NCBI RefSeq assembly: GCF_030388245.1
Contig: NZ_CP098360.1
Location: forward strand, 1,138,501 to 1,202,500
Length of the DNA stretch: 64,000 nucleotides
Source: Paracoccus sp. TOH
Lineage (GTDB): Bacteria; Pseudomonadota; Alphaproteobacteria; Rhodobacterales; Rhodobacteraceae
Direction of reading: 5' to 3'
Under the pieces are notes generated by a model. It was given only the letters and a program-made list of their open reading frames with translations, made no database searches and was not told the DNA's origin. Both the position numbers and the translations under genes were made by a program. Shown here in pieces: positions 1 to 8,700 of the stretch (position 1 is the first letter of the stretch; the number at the start of each line of letters is the position of its first letter).

Positions 1-701
1 ACATCCTGTGCCTGCAGGAGACCAAGAGCCCGGTCGAGAAGATCCCGCTGGAGGCGTTCCGGGCGCTGGGCTACCGGCATTTCGTGGCGCGCGGGCAAAA
101 GGGCTACAACGGCGTCGCCATCCTGTCGAAGCTGCCGATCGAGGATGCGGGCGACCGCGATTATGCCGGGCTTGGTCATGCCCGCCATGTCGCCGCCCGG
201 CTGGAGAACGGCGTCACCATCCACAACTTCTACGTGCCGGCGGGCGGCGACATTCCCGACCGCGAGCAAAACCTGAAATTCGGCCAGAAACTGGATTTCC
301 TGACCGAGATGCGCGACGCCTTCCACGCCGACAAGCCCGCGCGCTCGATCATGGTGGGCGATCTGAACATCGCCCCGCGCGAGGACGATGTCTGGTCGCA
401 CAAGCAATTGCTGAAGATCGTCAGCCACACGCCGATCGAGATCGAGCATCTGGGGGCGGCACAGGATGCCGGCAGCTGGGTGGACATCACCCGCAAGGAC
501 ATTCCCCAGGGCCTGCTTTACAGCTGGTGGAGCTATCGGGCGCGCGACTGGGACGCCGCCGACAAGGGCCGGCGGCTGGATCACATCTGGGCCACGCCCG
601 ACATCGCCAATGCCGGGCATGGCAGCCGCATCCTGCGGCCGCTGCGCGGCTGGCAGCAGCCCAGCGACCATGTGCCGGTGCTGGCCAGCTTTGATCTCTG
701 A
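1..701 (+). CDS. xth: Exodeoxyribonuclease III, 5' end outside window
   Basis: The last 232 codons of an exonuclease III-family enzyme, which removes nucleotides 3' to 5' and cleaves AP sites in base excision repair. The reading frame is open from base 3 and starts with ILCLQETK, the conserved metal-binding Glu region of the EEP (endonuclease/exonuclease/phosphatase) fold. Further on are GYNGVAILSK, the GDLNIAP catalytic loop, and the C-terminal SDHVPV motif that carries the catalytic His. Compared with about 268 residues for E. coli XthA, roughly 30 N-terminal residues lie upstream of the window. An ATG at 84 is internal and is not the start. Confidence 0.95.
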   Translation, partial: ILCLQETKSPVEKIPLEAFRALGYRHFVARGQKGYNGVAILSKLPIEDAGDRDYAGLGHARHVAARLENGVTIHNFYVPAGGDIPDREQNLKFGQKLDFLTEMRDAFHADKPARSIMVGDLNIAPREDDVWSHKQLLKIVSHTPIEIEHLGAAQDAGSWVDITRKDIPQGLLYSWWSYRARDWDAADKGRRLDHIWATPDIANAGHGSRILRPLRGWQQPSDHVPVLASFDL

Positions 702-708
702 TCCTGCG

Positions 709-727
709 CTGCGGCGCTTTGCCGCAG
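709..727 (+). terminator. Hairpin after xth
   Basis: A perfect 7-bp inverted repeat (CTGCGGC/GCCGCAG) with a 5-nt loop begins eight bases after the exonuclease stop. It has no T-tract, so it could be a weak or Rho-assisted terminator, or only a 3' end stabiliser. Confidence 0.35.
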
Positions 728-809
728 TGCCCCGCACGGCCGGCCCAATCTTGCATCGCGCCGGTCGCTGCGCCATCTAGGGGGCAACCCTGTCGCATGA
801 GGATACCCG

Positions 810-1721
810 ATGCTCGAGCTTGGCTCCGCCCCCAAAGATGCCGCCCCCGCCGATATCATCAAGGACGTGACCGAGGCGACCTTCATGGCCGATGTGGTCG
901 ATGCCTCGATGACGGTGCCGGTCATTGTCGATTTCTGGGCGCCCTGGTGCGGCCCCTGCAAGACGCTTGGCCCGCAGCTCGAGGCCGAGGTCGCCCGCCA
1001 CAAGGGCCGTGTCCGCATGGCCAAGGTCAATGTGGACGAGAACCAGATGATCGCCGCGCAATTGCGCGTGCAGTCGATCCCGACGGTCTATGCCTTCTTC
1101 CAGGGTCAGCCGGTCGACGCCTTCCAGGGCGCGATCCCGCAAAGCCAGATCAAGCAGTTCGTCGAGAAGCTGGCGGCGATGGGCGGCGATGACGGCGGCC
1201 TGGCCGAGGCGCTGGACGCGGCCGAGGCGATGATCGCCGAGGGTGCGCCCGAGGATGCGGCCGAGACCTTTGCCGCGATCCTCGAGGAAGAACCCGAGAA
1301 CGCCGCCGCCTGGGGCGGGCTGGTCCGGGCCCATCTGGCCGCCGGCCATGCCGACCGCGCCGAGGAGGCCCTGGCGCAGGTGCCCGCCGCCATCGCCAAT
1401 GCCGCGCCCATCGAGGCTGCCCGCGCCCAGCTGCAGCTGGCGCGGCAGGCCGCCGAGGCCGGGCCGCTGGACGAGCTGCGCCAGAAGGTCGAGGCCGACC
1501 CGGCCGACCAGCAGGCGCGCTTCGACTATGCCACGGCGCTGCATGCCGCCGGTCAGGTCGAGGAGGCGATCGACCAGCTTCTGGAATCCTTCCGCCGCGA
1601 CCGCGACTGGAACGACGGCGCCGCCAAGGCGCAGCTGCTGACCATCTTCGACGCCCTGAAGCCCACCGATCCGCTGGCGCAGAAGGGCCGGCGCCGGCTG
1701 TCCTCGCTGATCTTCGCCTGA
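810..1721 (+). CDS. cnoX: Thioredoxin-TPR protein, CnoX/YbbN family chaperedoxin
   Basis: A 303-residue protein with an N-terminal thioredoxin domain (about residues 20-130) and a helical Ala/Glu-rich C-terminal half with TPR-like repeats. This is the CnoX (YbbN) architecture; family members hold unfolded clients during oxidative stress and pass them to chaperones. The complete active site WCGPC is present at residues 46-50. E. coli CnoX has lost this redox motif while the Caulobacter protein keeps it, so this copy should be redox-active. There is no signal peptide, so it is cytoplasmic. The next gene starts directly after the stop (one base between), so the two are probably co-transcribed. 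Confidence 0.88.
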   Translation: MLELGSAPKDAAPADIIKDVTEATFMADVVDASMTVPVIVDFWAPWCGPCKTLGPQLEAEVARHKGRVRMAKVNVDENQMIAAQLRVQSIPTVYAFFQGQPVDAFQGAIPQSQIKQFVEKLAAMGGDDGGLAEALDAAEAMIAEGAPEDAAETFAAILEEEPENAAAWGGLVRAHLAAGHADRAEEALAQVPAAIANAAPIEAARAQLQLARQAAEAGPLDELRQKVEADPADQQARFDYATALHAAGQVEEAIDQLLESFRRDRDWNDGAAKAQLLTIFDALKPTDPLAQKGRRRLSSLIFA

Positions 1722-1722
1722 T

Positions 1723-2361
1723 ATGGCCCGCGGCATCGACCTGCCCGAGACCGTCCCGCTGTTCCCGCTGCCGGGCGCGGTGCTGATGCCGCGCACCCGC
1801 CTGCCGCTGCAGATCTTCGAGCCGCGCTACCTGCAGATGGTCGAGGACGTGCTGAAGACCCCCTCGCGGCTGATCGGCATGATCCAGCCGGCCGAAGGTG
1901 GGCTGGACGCGCTGGCCCAGGTCGGCTGTGCCGGACGCATCGTGGCTTTTTCCGAACTGGACGACGGTCGGCTGATGATCTCGTTGAAGGCGCGCTCGCG
2001 CTTCCGGCTGAACGAGGTGCAGCCCGGCTTCACCCCCTATCTGCGCGGCCAGGTGGACTGGCGCGGCTACGAACCGGACCTGGCCGTCCAGCCCGAGGAG
2101 GATCCGCGCTTCGACCGCCCCGGTTTCATGGCGCGGCTTGGCCGCTACATGGAGCAGCGCGGCCTGTCGACCGACTGGGACGCCGCCGAGGCGTCCGAGG
2201 AGGAGACGCTGATCAATTCGCTGTCCATGCTGCTGCCCTTCGCGCCCGAGGAAAAGCAGGCGCTGCTGGAGGCGCGGACCCTGTCCGAACGCCGCGTCCT
2301 GCTGGACGGGCTGCTGGAATACGCCCTGCATGGCGGCGACAACGAGGAGACGATCCAGTGA
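1723..2361 (+). CDS. LON peptidase substrate-binding domain protein
   Basis: A 212-residue stand-alone Lon N-terminal (LonN/PUA-like) domain: the [30 protein letters not shown] start is characteristic. The AAA+ and protease domains of Lon are absent, and the length is normal for this short family, so it is not a truncated Lon. Function is not established; a role in recognising substrates or acting as an adaptor is inferred from the domain. It sits between a chaperedoxin gene and a Trm112-like gene and overlaps the latter by 4 nt (ATGA-like), indicating a three-gene operon. Confidence 0.88.
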   Translation: MARGIDLPETVPLFPLPGAVLMPRTRLPLQIFEPRYLQMVEDVLKTPSRLIGMIQPAEGGLDALAQVGCAGRIVAFSELDDGRLMISLKARSRFRLNEVQPGFTPYLRGQVDWRGYEPDLAVQPEEDPRFDRPGFMARLGRYMEQRGLSTDWDAAEASEEETLINSLSMLLPFAPEEKQALLEARTLSERRVLLDGLLEYALHGGDNEETIQ

Positions 2362-2549
2362 CCGACACGACCGAACGCGGCTATGACCGCCACATGCTCG
2401 AGGCGCTGGTCTGTCCGGTGACCCATGCCACCCTGCGCTATGACGCCCAGGCGCAGGAACTGATCTCGGACGCCGCGGGGCTGGCCTTTCCGATCCGCGA
2501 CGGCATCCCGATCATGCTGCTGGACGAGGCGCGCCAGATCCGCGCCTGA
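2358..2549 (+). CDS. Trm112-family small protein
   Basis: A 63-residue Trm112/YcaR-type protein with [17 protein letters not shown] near the start and the conserved [16 protein letters not shown] motif. In eukaryotes and archaea Trm112 activates methyltransferases; bacterial homologues are small proteins whose partners are less clear. Only one of the usual zinc-type cysteines is seen (CPVT). It is the last gene of the cnoX operon, overlaps the upstream gene by 4 nt, and is followed at once by a strong hairpin. Confidence 0.85.
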   Translation: MTDTTERGYDRHMLEALVCPVTHATLRYDAQAQELISDAAGLAFPIRDGIPIMLLDEARQIRA

Positions 2550-2550
2550 G

Positions 2551-2598
2551 GAAAAAAGCGCGGGCGCGCGGGTGCCTTGGGGGAGGACGCGCGCCCGC
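2551..2598 (-). terminator. Intrinsic terminator of the aldehyde dehydrogenase/DUF779 operon
   Basis: A perfect 11-bp GC-rich stem (2560-2570 with 2588-2598) is followed on the minus strand by a run of six T residues, the classic intrinsic terminator form. It lies just past the DUF779 stop. The stem may also end the plus-strand cnoX operon, since it directly follows the Trm112 gene. Confidence 0.85.
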
Positions 2599-2604
2599 CG
2601 GCGG

Positions 2605-2934
2605 TCAGATCCGGCAGATATCCGACCGAACCAGGAACCGTTTCTCGCGGCCATTGTCGAGGCTGAACATGCCGCCCCGTCCCGGCACCACGTCGATGGT
2701 CAGCCGCGTGTGCTTCCAGGTGTCATACTGGCTGGCCGAGATATAGAACGGCATGCCGCCGATCTCGCCCAGCTTCACGTCGCGCTCGCCGACGCGGAAA
2801 TCGCCCTGCGGGTAGCACATGGGCGAGGAGCCGTCGCAGCAGCCGCCGGACTGGTGGAACAGCACCGGCCCGTGATCGGCGACGATTTCGGCCAGAAACT
2901 CCAGCGCGGCGGGGGTGGCGGTGACCCGGTCCAT
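2605..2934 (-). CDS. DUF779 domain-containing protein
   Basis: A 109-residue protein matching DUF779 by its HQSGGCCDGSSPMCYP motif with clustered cysteines and the C-terminal GREKRFLVRSD stretch. The biochemical function is unknown. DUF779 genes commonly sit beside aldehyde or alcohol dehydrogenases, as here, where it lies 67 nt downstream of an aldehyde dehydrogenase on the same strand and ends in a shared terminator. The Cys-Cys pair suggests metal or redox chemistry, which is inference only. Confidence 0.85.
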   Translation of the reverse strand: MDRVTATPAALEFLAEIVADHGPVLFHQSGGCCDGSSPMCYPQGDFRVGERDVKLGEIGGMPFYISASQYDTWKHTRLTIDVVPGRGGMFSLDNGREKRFLVRSDICRI

Positions 2935-2946
2935 GATGCCCTTCCC

Positions 2947-2994
2947 TTTGCCAAATACCCGCGCCGAAGGCAGCGGCCCCGCGGGGGGGCCGCC
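2947..2994. repeat. Partial copy of dispersed GGGTATTTGG repeat, with adjacent hairpin
   Basis: Bases 2947-2962 read, on the minus strand, GGGTATTTGGCAAAGG, matching the start of the palindromic repeat seen at 26145, 37159 and 42155. It falls in the short gap between the aldehyde dehydrogenase and DUF779 genes and overlaps the DUF779 ribosome-binding region. Beside it, 2976-2994 is a perfect 7-bp GC hairpin (CGGCCCC/GGGGCCG). Confidence 0.5.
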
Positions 2995-3001
2995 GCCCCT
3001 G

Positions 3002-4528
3002 TCAGAAGAAGCCCAGCTTCTTCGGCGAATAGCTGACCAGCATGTTCTTGGTTTGCTGATAGTGGTCCAGCATCATCTTGTGATTCTCGCGGCCGACGCC
3101 CGACTGCTTGTAGCCGCCGAAGGCCGCATGGGCCGGATAGGCGTGATAGCAGTTGGTCCAGACCCGCCCGGCCTTGATGCCGCGGCCCATCTGGTAGCAG
3201 ATGTTGGCGTCGCGCGACCACACCCCGGCGCCCAGGCCGTAAAGCGTGTCATTGGCGATTTCCAGCGCCTCGGCCTGGTCCTTGAAGGTGGTGACCGAGA
3301 CCACCGGGCCGAAGATCTCTTCCTGGAAGATCCGCATCTTGTTGTGACCGCGGAAGATCGTCGGCTCGATGTAGAAGCCGCCCGACAGCTCGCCGCCCAG
3401 ATCGGCCGCCTTGCCGCCGGTCAGCACCTCGGCGCCTTCCTTGCGGCCGATGTCGAGATAGCTCAGGATCTTCTCTTTCTGCTCGCTCGAGGCCTGGGCG
3501 CCGATCATGGTGGCGGCGTCGCGCGGGTCGCCCTGGGTGATCGCCTGCACGCGCTTGACCGCGCGTTCCATGAAGCGATCGTAGATCGATTCCTGGATCA
3601 GCACGCGCGACGGGCAGGTGCAGACCTCGCCCTGGTTCAGCGCGAACATCGCGAAGCCTTCCAGTGCCTTGTCGAAGAAGTCGTCGTCTTCGCGCGCCAC
3701 GTCGGCGAAGAAGACGTTCGGGGACTTGCCGCCCAGTTCCAGCGTCACCGGGATCAGGTTCTCGGCGGCATATTGCATGATCAGCCGGCCGGTGGTGGTC
3801 TCGCCGGTGAAGGCGATCTTGGCGATGCGCGGGTTCGAGGCCAGCGGCTTGCCGGCTTCCAGACCGAAGCCGTTGACGACGTTCAGCACGCCCGGCGGCA
3901 GCAGGTCGCCGATCAGGCTGATCCAGACCATGATGCTGGCCGGGGTCTGCTCGGCCGGCTTGAGCACCACGCAGTTGCCGGCGGCCAGTGCCGGGGCAAG
4001 CTTCCAGCAGGCCATCAGCAGCGGGAAGTTCCAGGGGATGATCTGGCCCACCACGCCCAGCGGCTCGTGGAAGTGATAGGCGATGGTGGTCGAGTCGATT
4101 TCCGAGATCGAGCCTTCCTGCGCCCGCAGCACGCCGGCGAAATAGCGGAAATGGTCGATGGCCAGCGGCACATCCGCGGCCATGGTCTCGCGGATCGGCT
4201 TGCCGTTGTCCCAGGTCTCGGCGGTGGCGAGCAGCTCCAGGTTCTGCTCCATGCGGTCGGCGATGCGCAGCAGGATGTTGCTGCGTTCGGTCGGGGCGGT
4301 ATGGGCCCACTTGTCCTTGGCGGCATGGGCGGCGTCCAGCGCCAATTCGATGTCGTCGGCGTTCGAGCGGGCGATCTCGCCGATCTCGGCGCCGGTGATC
4401 GGGGTGGTGTTCGTGAAATACTTGCCGGATTTCGGCGCGACCCACTCGCCGCCGATATAGTTGTCGTAGCGCTTGGCGAAAGGCATCACGTTGACGCCCT
4501 TGAAGTCATGCGTCTGGTCGTTCGGCAT
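3002..4528 (-). CDS. NAD-dependent aldehyde dehydrogenase (ExaC/AcoD type)
   Basis: A 508-residue aldehyde dehydrogenase that oxidises aldehydes, probably acetaldehyde or similar short aldehydes, to the acid with NAD+. Visible landmarks are [23 protein letters not shown], the catalytic Cys region [20 protein letters not shown] and the C-terminal [11 protein letters not shown]. The length and the GEVCTCPSR form resemble the acetaldehyde dehydrogenases ExaC/AcoD/AldB. An AGGAGG ribosome site precedes the start. It is followed by DUF779, and a divergent-family regulator of AcoR type is encoded just upstream on the same strand, which supports a role in alcohol, acetoin or acetaldehyde catabolism. 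The exact substrate cannot be read from sequence. Confidence 0.9.
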   Translation of the reverse strand: MPNDQTHDFKGVNVMPFAKRYDNYIGGEWVAPKSGKYFTNTTPITGAEIGEIARSNADDIELALDAAHAAKDKWAHTAPTERSNILLRIADRMEQNLELLATAETWDNGKPIRETMAADVPLAIDHFRYFAGVLRAQEGSISEIDSTTIAYHFHEPLGVVGQIIPWNFPLLMACWKLAPALAAGNCVVLKPAEQTPASIMVWISLIGDLLPPGVLNVVNGFGLEAGKPLASNPRIAKIAFTGETTTGRLIMQYAAENLIPVTLELGGKSPNVFFADVAREDDDFFDKALEGFAMFALNQGEVCTCPSRVLIQESIYDRFMERAVKRVQAITQGDPRDAATMIGAQASSEQKEKILSYLDIGRKEGAEVLTGGKAADLGGELSGGFYIEPTIFRGHNKMRIFQEEIFGPVVSVTTFKDQAEALEIANDTLYGLGAGVWSRDANICYQMGRGIKAGRVWTNCYHAYPAHAAFGGYKQSGVGRENHKMMLDHYQQTKNMLVSYSPKKLGFF

Positions 4529-4635
4529 GGTTTCCTCCTGTCCTGACCGGCTCCTCCTGCCGGTTCATCCAGAAGGTTGGGACGGGCGCGGCCGCAAATC
4601 AACGCGCCCCCCCATGCCGCAGCGCGGAATGTGTT

Positions 4636-5637
4636 TCAGCCCCGAGACAGTCTGCCCGGATTTTCCGAAATCCCCAGCCGCTGCATGCGGCGATAGAGCG
4701 TGGCGCGCCCGACACCCAGCGCCCGGGCGGCGGCCGAGACATTGCCCTCGGCCCGCGCCAGGGCGCGAATCACCGCGGCGCGCTCGGCCTTCTCGAAGCC
4801 GGTGGTGTCGTCGTCGCGGCCCAGCAGGTCCGAGGCGGGCCGGGGCCGCAGCTGGCCCTCCTTCTCCAGCCCGAAGGCGCGGCGGGCGGCGCGGTTGGCG
4901 CCGATGGCCAGGTCGTCCTTGTCCACCGCGATCAGCAGTCCCGCCTCGTCCGAGCCGGGCGCCTGGGCGGTGATGATGCGCGCGCCGGGGAAGGAAACCC
5001 GGAAGAATGCCGCCTCGATGGCCCGGGCGCTGTGCGCGACCTGCGCCGCGATCAGCGCGTTCAGCCGCTCGGTATGGTCGGCGCGGGCGGAACTGACGTC
5101 CAGCGCCGCGATCAGCCGGCCGTCCGGGCCCCAGATCGGCGCGTCCATGCAGGACAGCCCGGTATTGCTGGCATAGAAATGCTCGTCGCGATGGATGGTG
5201 ACCTGCCGCCCCTCGGCCAGGCAGGTGCCGATGCCGTTGGTGCCCTGCACCTCCTCGGACCAGTCCATGCCGCGCCACAGCCCCCAGTCGCGGAAGGTGG
5301 CGGCGTCGCCCTCGCTGACCCGGTGTTCCAGCACGATGCCCTCGGGATCGGTCAGCAGCAGGTTGCAGCCGGTCGGGCAAACCAGCTGGAACAGCTGGTC
5401 GAGCTGCGGCCGGGCGACGGCGATGAAGCGGTCCATGCGCTCGATGCGCAGGGCCAGTTCGCGTTCGGTCAGCCGGTGCTGCACGGGCGGGCGCGCGGGG
5501 TCCAGCCCGTGCTTGACCATCGAGCGGCGCCAGCTTGCGGCAAGCCGGGTGACGGCGCCGGGCGATTGCGAAGCCTGGGCCACGCGATCCTCGTGACGCG
5601 TCGCGGGCGGCGTCGTCGTCGGGCGGGTCTCGGGCAA
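4636..5637 (-). CDS. AcoR-like GAF regulator with Fis-type HTH, no AAA+ domain
   Basis: A 333-residue cytoplasmic regulator. Residues about 80-210 form an AcoR-type GAF sensor, recognised by the GTNGIGTCLAEG and HRDEHFYASNTGLSCMDAPI motifs. The C-terminus carries a Fis-type helix-turn-helix (GNVSAAARALGVGRATLYRRM). The central AAA+ sigma-54 activator domain found in full AcoR (Walker A, GAFTGA) is missing, so it cannot activate sigma-54 RNA polymerase in the usual way. It lies immediately upstream of the aldehyde dehydrogenase on the same strand and most likely controls that operon in response to an aldehyde- or alcohol-related ligand. Confidence 0.85.
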   Translation of the reverse strand: MPETRPTTTPPATRHEDRVAQASQSPGAVTRLAASWRRSMVKHGLDPARPPVQHRLTERELALRIERMDRFIAVARPQLDQLFQLVCPTGCNLLLTDPEGIVLEHRVSEGDAATFRDWGLWRGMDWSEEVQGTNGIGTCLAEGRQVTIHRDEHFYASNTGLSCMDAPIWGPDGRLIAALDVSSARADHTERLNALIAAQVAHSARAIEAAFFRVSFPGARIITAQAPGSDEAGLLIAVDKDDLAIGANRAARRAFGLEKEGQLRPRPASDLLGRDDDTTGFEKAERAAVIRALARAEGNVSAAARALGVGRATLYRRMQRLGISENPGRLSRG

Positions 5638-5759
5638 GGCGTCCTCCCCTTCCTTACGCGATGGCGAGGATTATTGCCCGGCAAGGCCGATGGGGCAAGC
5701 AATGCTTTCGTCAGGGCGCCGCGGCGGCTTCCCGGCCCATGCGGGCCGGCGGCTCTTGG

Positions 5760-8700
5760 TCAGGGCGCGACGGTCACGGTGCCGCCATCCGACCAGGCGC
5801 GGAACTCGGGGCGATACATGTCCTCGACGCTGGCGGCCGGGTGGCGGAACTGGCCCGGCGTCACGGCGCGGACGATATAGACCAGTCGGAACCTTTCGGC
5901 CGAGGTACAGGTCAGCGCCGCCGCGAAACGGTCGGCGCGGAACTCGGTCATCTCGGCCGAGGTCTCGCCCTCCAGCCAGTCCAGCGCCGAGACGTCGCCG
6001 GCGCGCAGCAGGTTCGGGTTGTCGATCTCCCATCCCGCCGGCAGCGGGTCGGCGATGACCAGCCGGCCGCCGCCCTCGGCTTGCGGCGAGATCTCCAGTT
6101 CGACCACCATGCGCGTGCCTTGCGGCAGGTTCTCGGGGTCCAGCGCCTCGCCCTCGATGCTGTAATAGCGCCGGGCGATGCCATAGCCCTTGCCGCCCGC
6201 CGCGACCTGCCCGGCGGGCTTGCCGGTCGCGGTCAGCGTCACCTCCAGCGCGCGGTCGCCGGTATTGGCAAGGCTGGCCCCGGCGTCGGGCAGGCTGGCG
6301 ATCGGCTGGGTCAGCGCCACGCCGTTCAGCGTCGCCGGCGGGGTCGAGCGCGACAGCGACTGCGCCGCCATCACCGTCCAGACCGATTCCTGGGTGGACA
6401 GGCTGCGGCCGTCCTGCTCGGCCCGCGCGATGCGTTCGGCGATCTGGCTGGTCAGGTCGGTCTCGTCCACGGCCTGGGTCTTTGCCTCGGCCGCCAGCGC
6501 CAGCAGCGCGGTGGCGTCGCGCAGCCTGGTGCCGTAATCGGCGCGGAAGGCGTGGGGTTCGGGCGCGCCGAGGTTCAGCAGGTTGCGTCCTTGGGTGAAC
6601 ATGCGGTCCGCGCGGCCCTGGTCGCCATAGGAGGCCAGCGCCGCCCCCAGGTTGGCCGCCGCCATCGGCGTCGAGAACGACCCGGCGGCGGTATCGGCGT
6701 AATAGCGCAGGTCGCCCACGGTGGCGGCGCGTTCACGGGCCAGAACCGCCAGCGCATAGGCCAGCGCCGCGTTTTCCTCGGCCGAGGCGGCGCCGGGTTC
6801 GGTGGCGTAATTGGCGCGGTTCCTCAGGTTGTCGATGGCCAGCCGGAAGCCGGTATCGGGCACCTGATAGCCCGCCGCCCGGGCCCGCGACAGGAAGTCG
6901 GTGACATAGGCCTCCAGCCACAGGTCGCCCGAATCGGCAGACCACAGGCCGAAGCCGCCATTGCTGCCCTGCCGGGTCAGGATCTGGGTGATCGCCTTCC
7001 GCACCTGCTCGGCCGTGTCGCCGCCCTCGCCGCCCTCGACTCCTTCCAGCGCCGCAAGGCTGGGCAGGTAAAGCAGCGGCATGGCCCCCGAGGTCAGTTG
7101 CTCGGTGCAGCCATAGGGATAGCGCGAGAGCCGGGCCAGCGCCCCCGCCACGTCCAGCCGCGCATAGGGCCCGACCGCCGCGGTCAGCAGCGCGCCGGGC
7201 AACATGCCTTCGGTCAGGCTCGGCGGCACAGAGATGCTCTGCCCCCGCTCGACCACGATGCGGTCCTGGCGCTGGATGTCGGCCTCGTTCAGCGCCACCG
7301 GGATGGCGATGTCCTTGGTCAGCGCCTCGCCGCCCGGCGTGGTCAGGGTCAGGCGCAGGTTCGCCAGCCCCTCGGCATCGCCGGCCGTCACCGGCATCTG
7401 CACCTGCGCCTCGGCCTTCTCGGCCAGGGTCACGCTGTCCGTGGGCAGGCTGGTGGTCAGCGGCGCGTCGCCGCCGACCTGCTGGACGGCCAGCCGCATC
7501 TCGCCTGCCGGACCCGAGGCATGGGTCAGCCGCAGCCCGACCTGCGCCCGGTCCCCGGGTGCCAGGAAGGCGGGGGCGGTCACGGTCATCACCACCGGGT
7601 CGCGCACCAGGACCGAGGCATCGGCCTGGCCCACGCCCCTGGCCGACCAGACCACGGCCATCACCCGCACCTCGCCGTTGAAATCGTCCACCGGCACCTC
7701 GATGGTGGCGGTGCCGTCCGCGCCGACGGTCAGCGGACCGGAAAACCAGCTCATCAGCTTTTCGGTCGGCGGCGGCGCCTCGGCATTGCCGGCAAGGCTG
7801 GCGTCGCCGCCCTCGCGCAGCGCGCCGTCGGGGGCGCCGGTGGGCAGGATCAGCCGGCCGTAAAGGTCGCGCAGCGCCACGCCCAGCCGGCGCTGACCGA
7901 AATAATGCTGCGACGGGTTCGGCGGCTGGAAGCGGGTCAGGTTCAGGATGCCCTGATCGACGGCGGCGACGGTGGCCTGCACCGTCTCGCCGGCCGCGGC
8001 GCCCTCGACCTTCAGCGTCACCGGAATCATGCCGCGCGGGCGGGTCTCGGCCGGAGCCTCGATGCTGGCGGCAAGCCTGCGGTCGCCGGGATCGACGGCG
8101 GCATGGGCCAGACCCAGCGCCCGGACCGGCTGGCGGTCGCCGGGCCGCGCCTCGGCCAGCGGGCGGATGGCGCTGACGGTGACATAGACGCCGGCGCCCC
8201 AATCGTCGGTCACCGGCAGGTCCAGGCTGTTCTCGCCCGCCTTCAGCGCCACGGTCTGCATCGAGACCAGCCGGTTCGACAGCACCGAGACCAGGCCCAG
8301 CCCCTCGCTGGCCGCCTCGACCCGGACGCGGGCGACGTCACCGCTGCGATAGGCGGGCTTGTCCAGCACCACCTGCAGCCGGTCGGGCGTCTCGGTGCCC
8401 GCATTCGCCACCGCGCCCCAGCCGGCATAGAACTGCGTCGAGCTTTGCCCGCCCTGGCCGGATGCCGGCTCGGCCACCAGCTCATACTGGCCCCATTCGA
8501 CCGGGGCGGCGATCTCGGCCGGGGCCTCGCCCGGCTCGGCCACGCCCTCGGTGATGCGGGTGCGGCTGGTGATCACCTCCCAGTTCCATTGACCGCCCAG
8601 CGAATACCATTGGTAATCGGTGTCGATGCGGTTCAGCACCCAGCGCACGGGCTCCGAGGCCGGCTTCAGGTCCGGGCCGACCGCGACCAGCGCGAAACGC

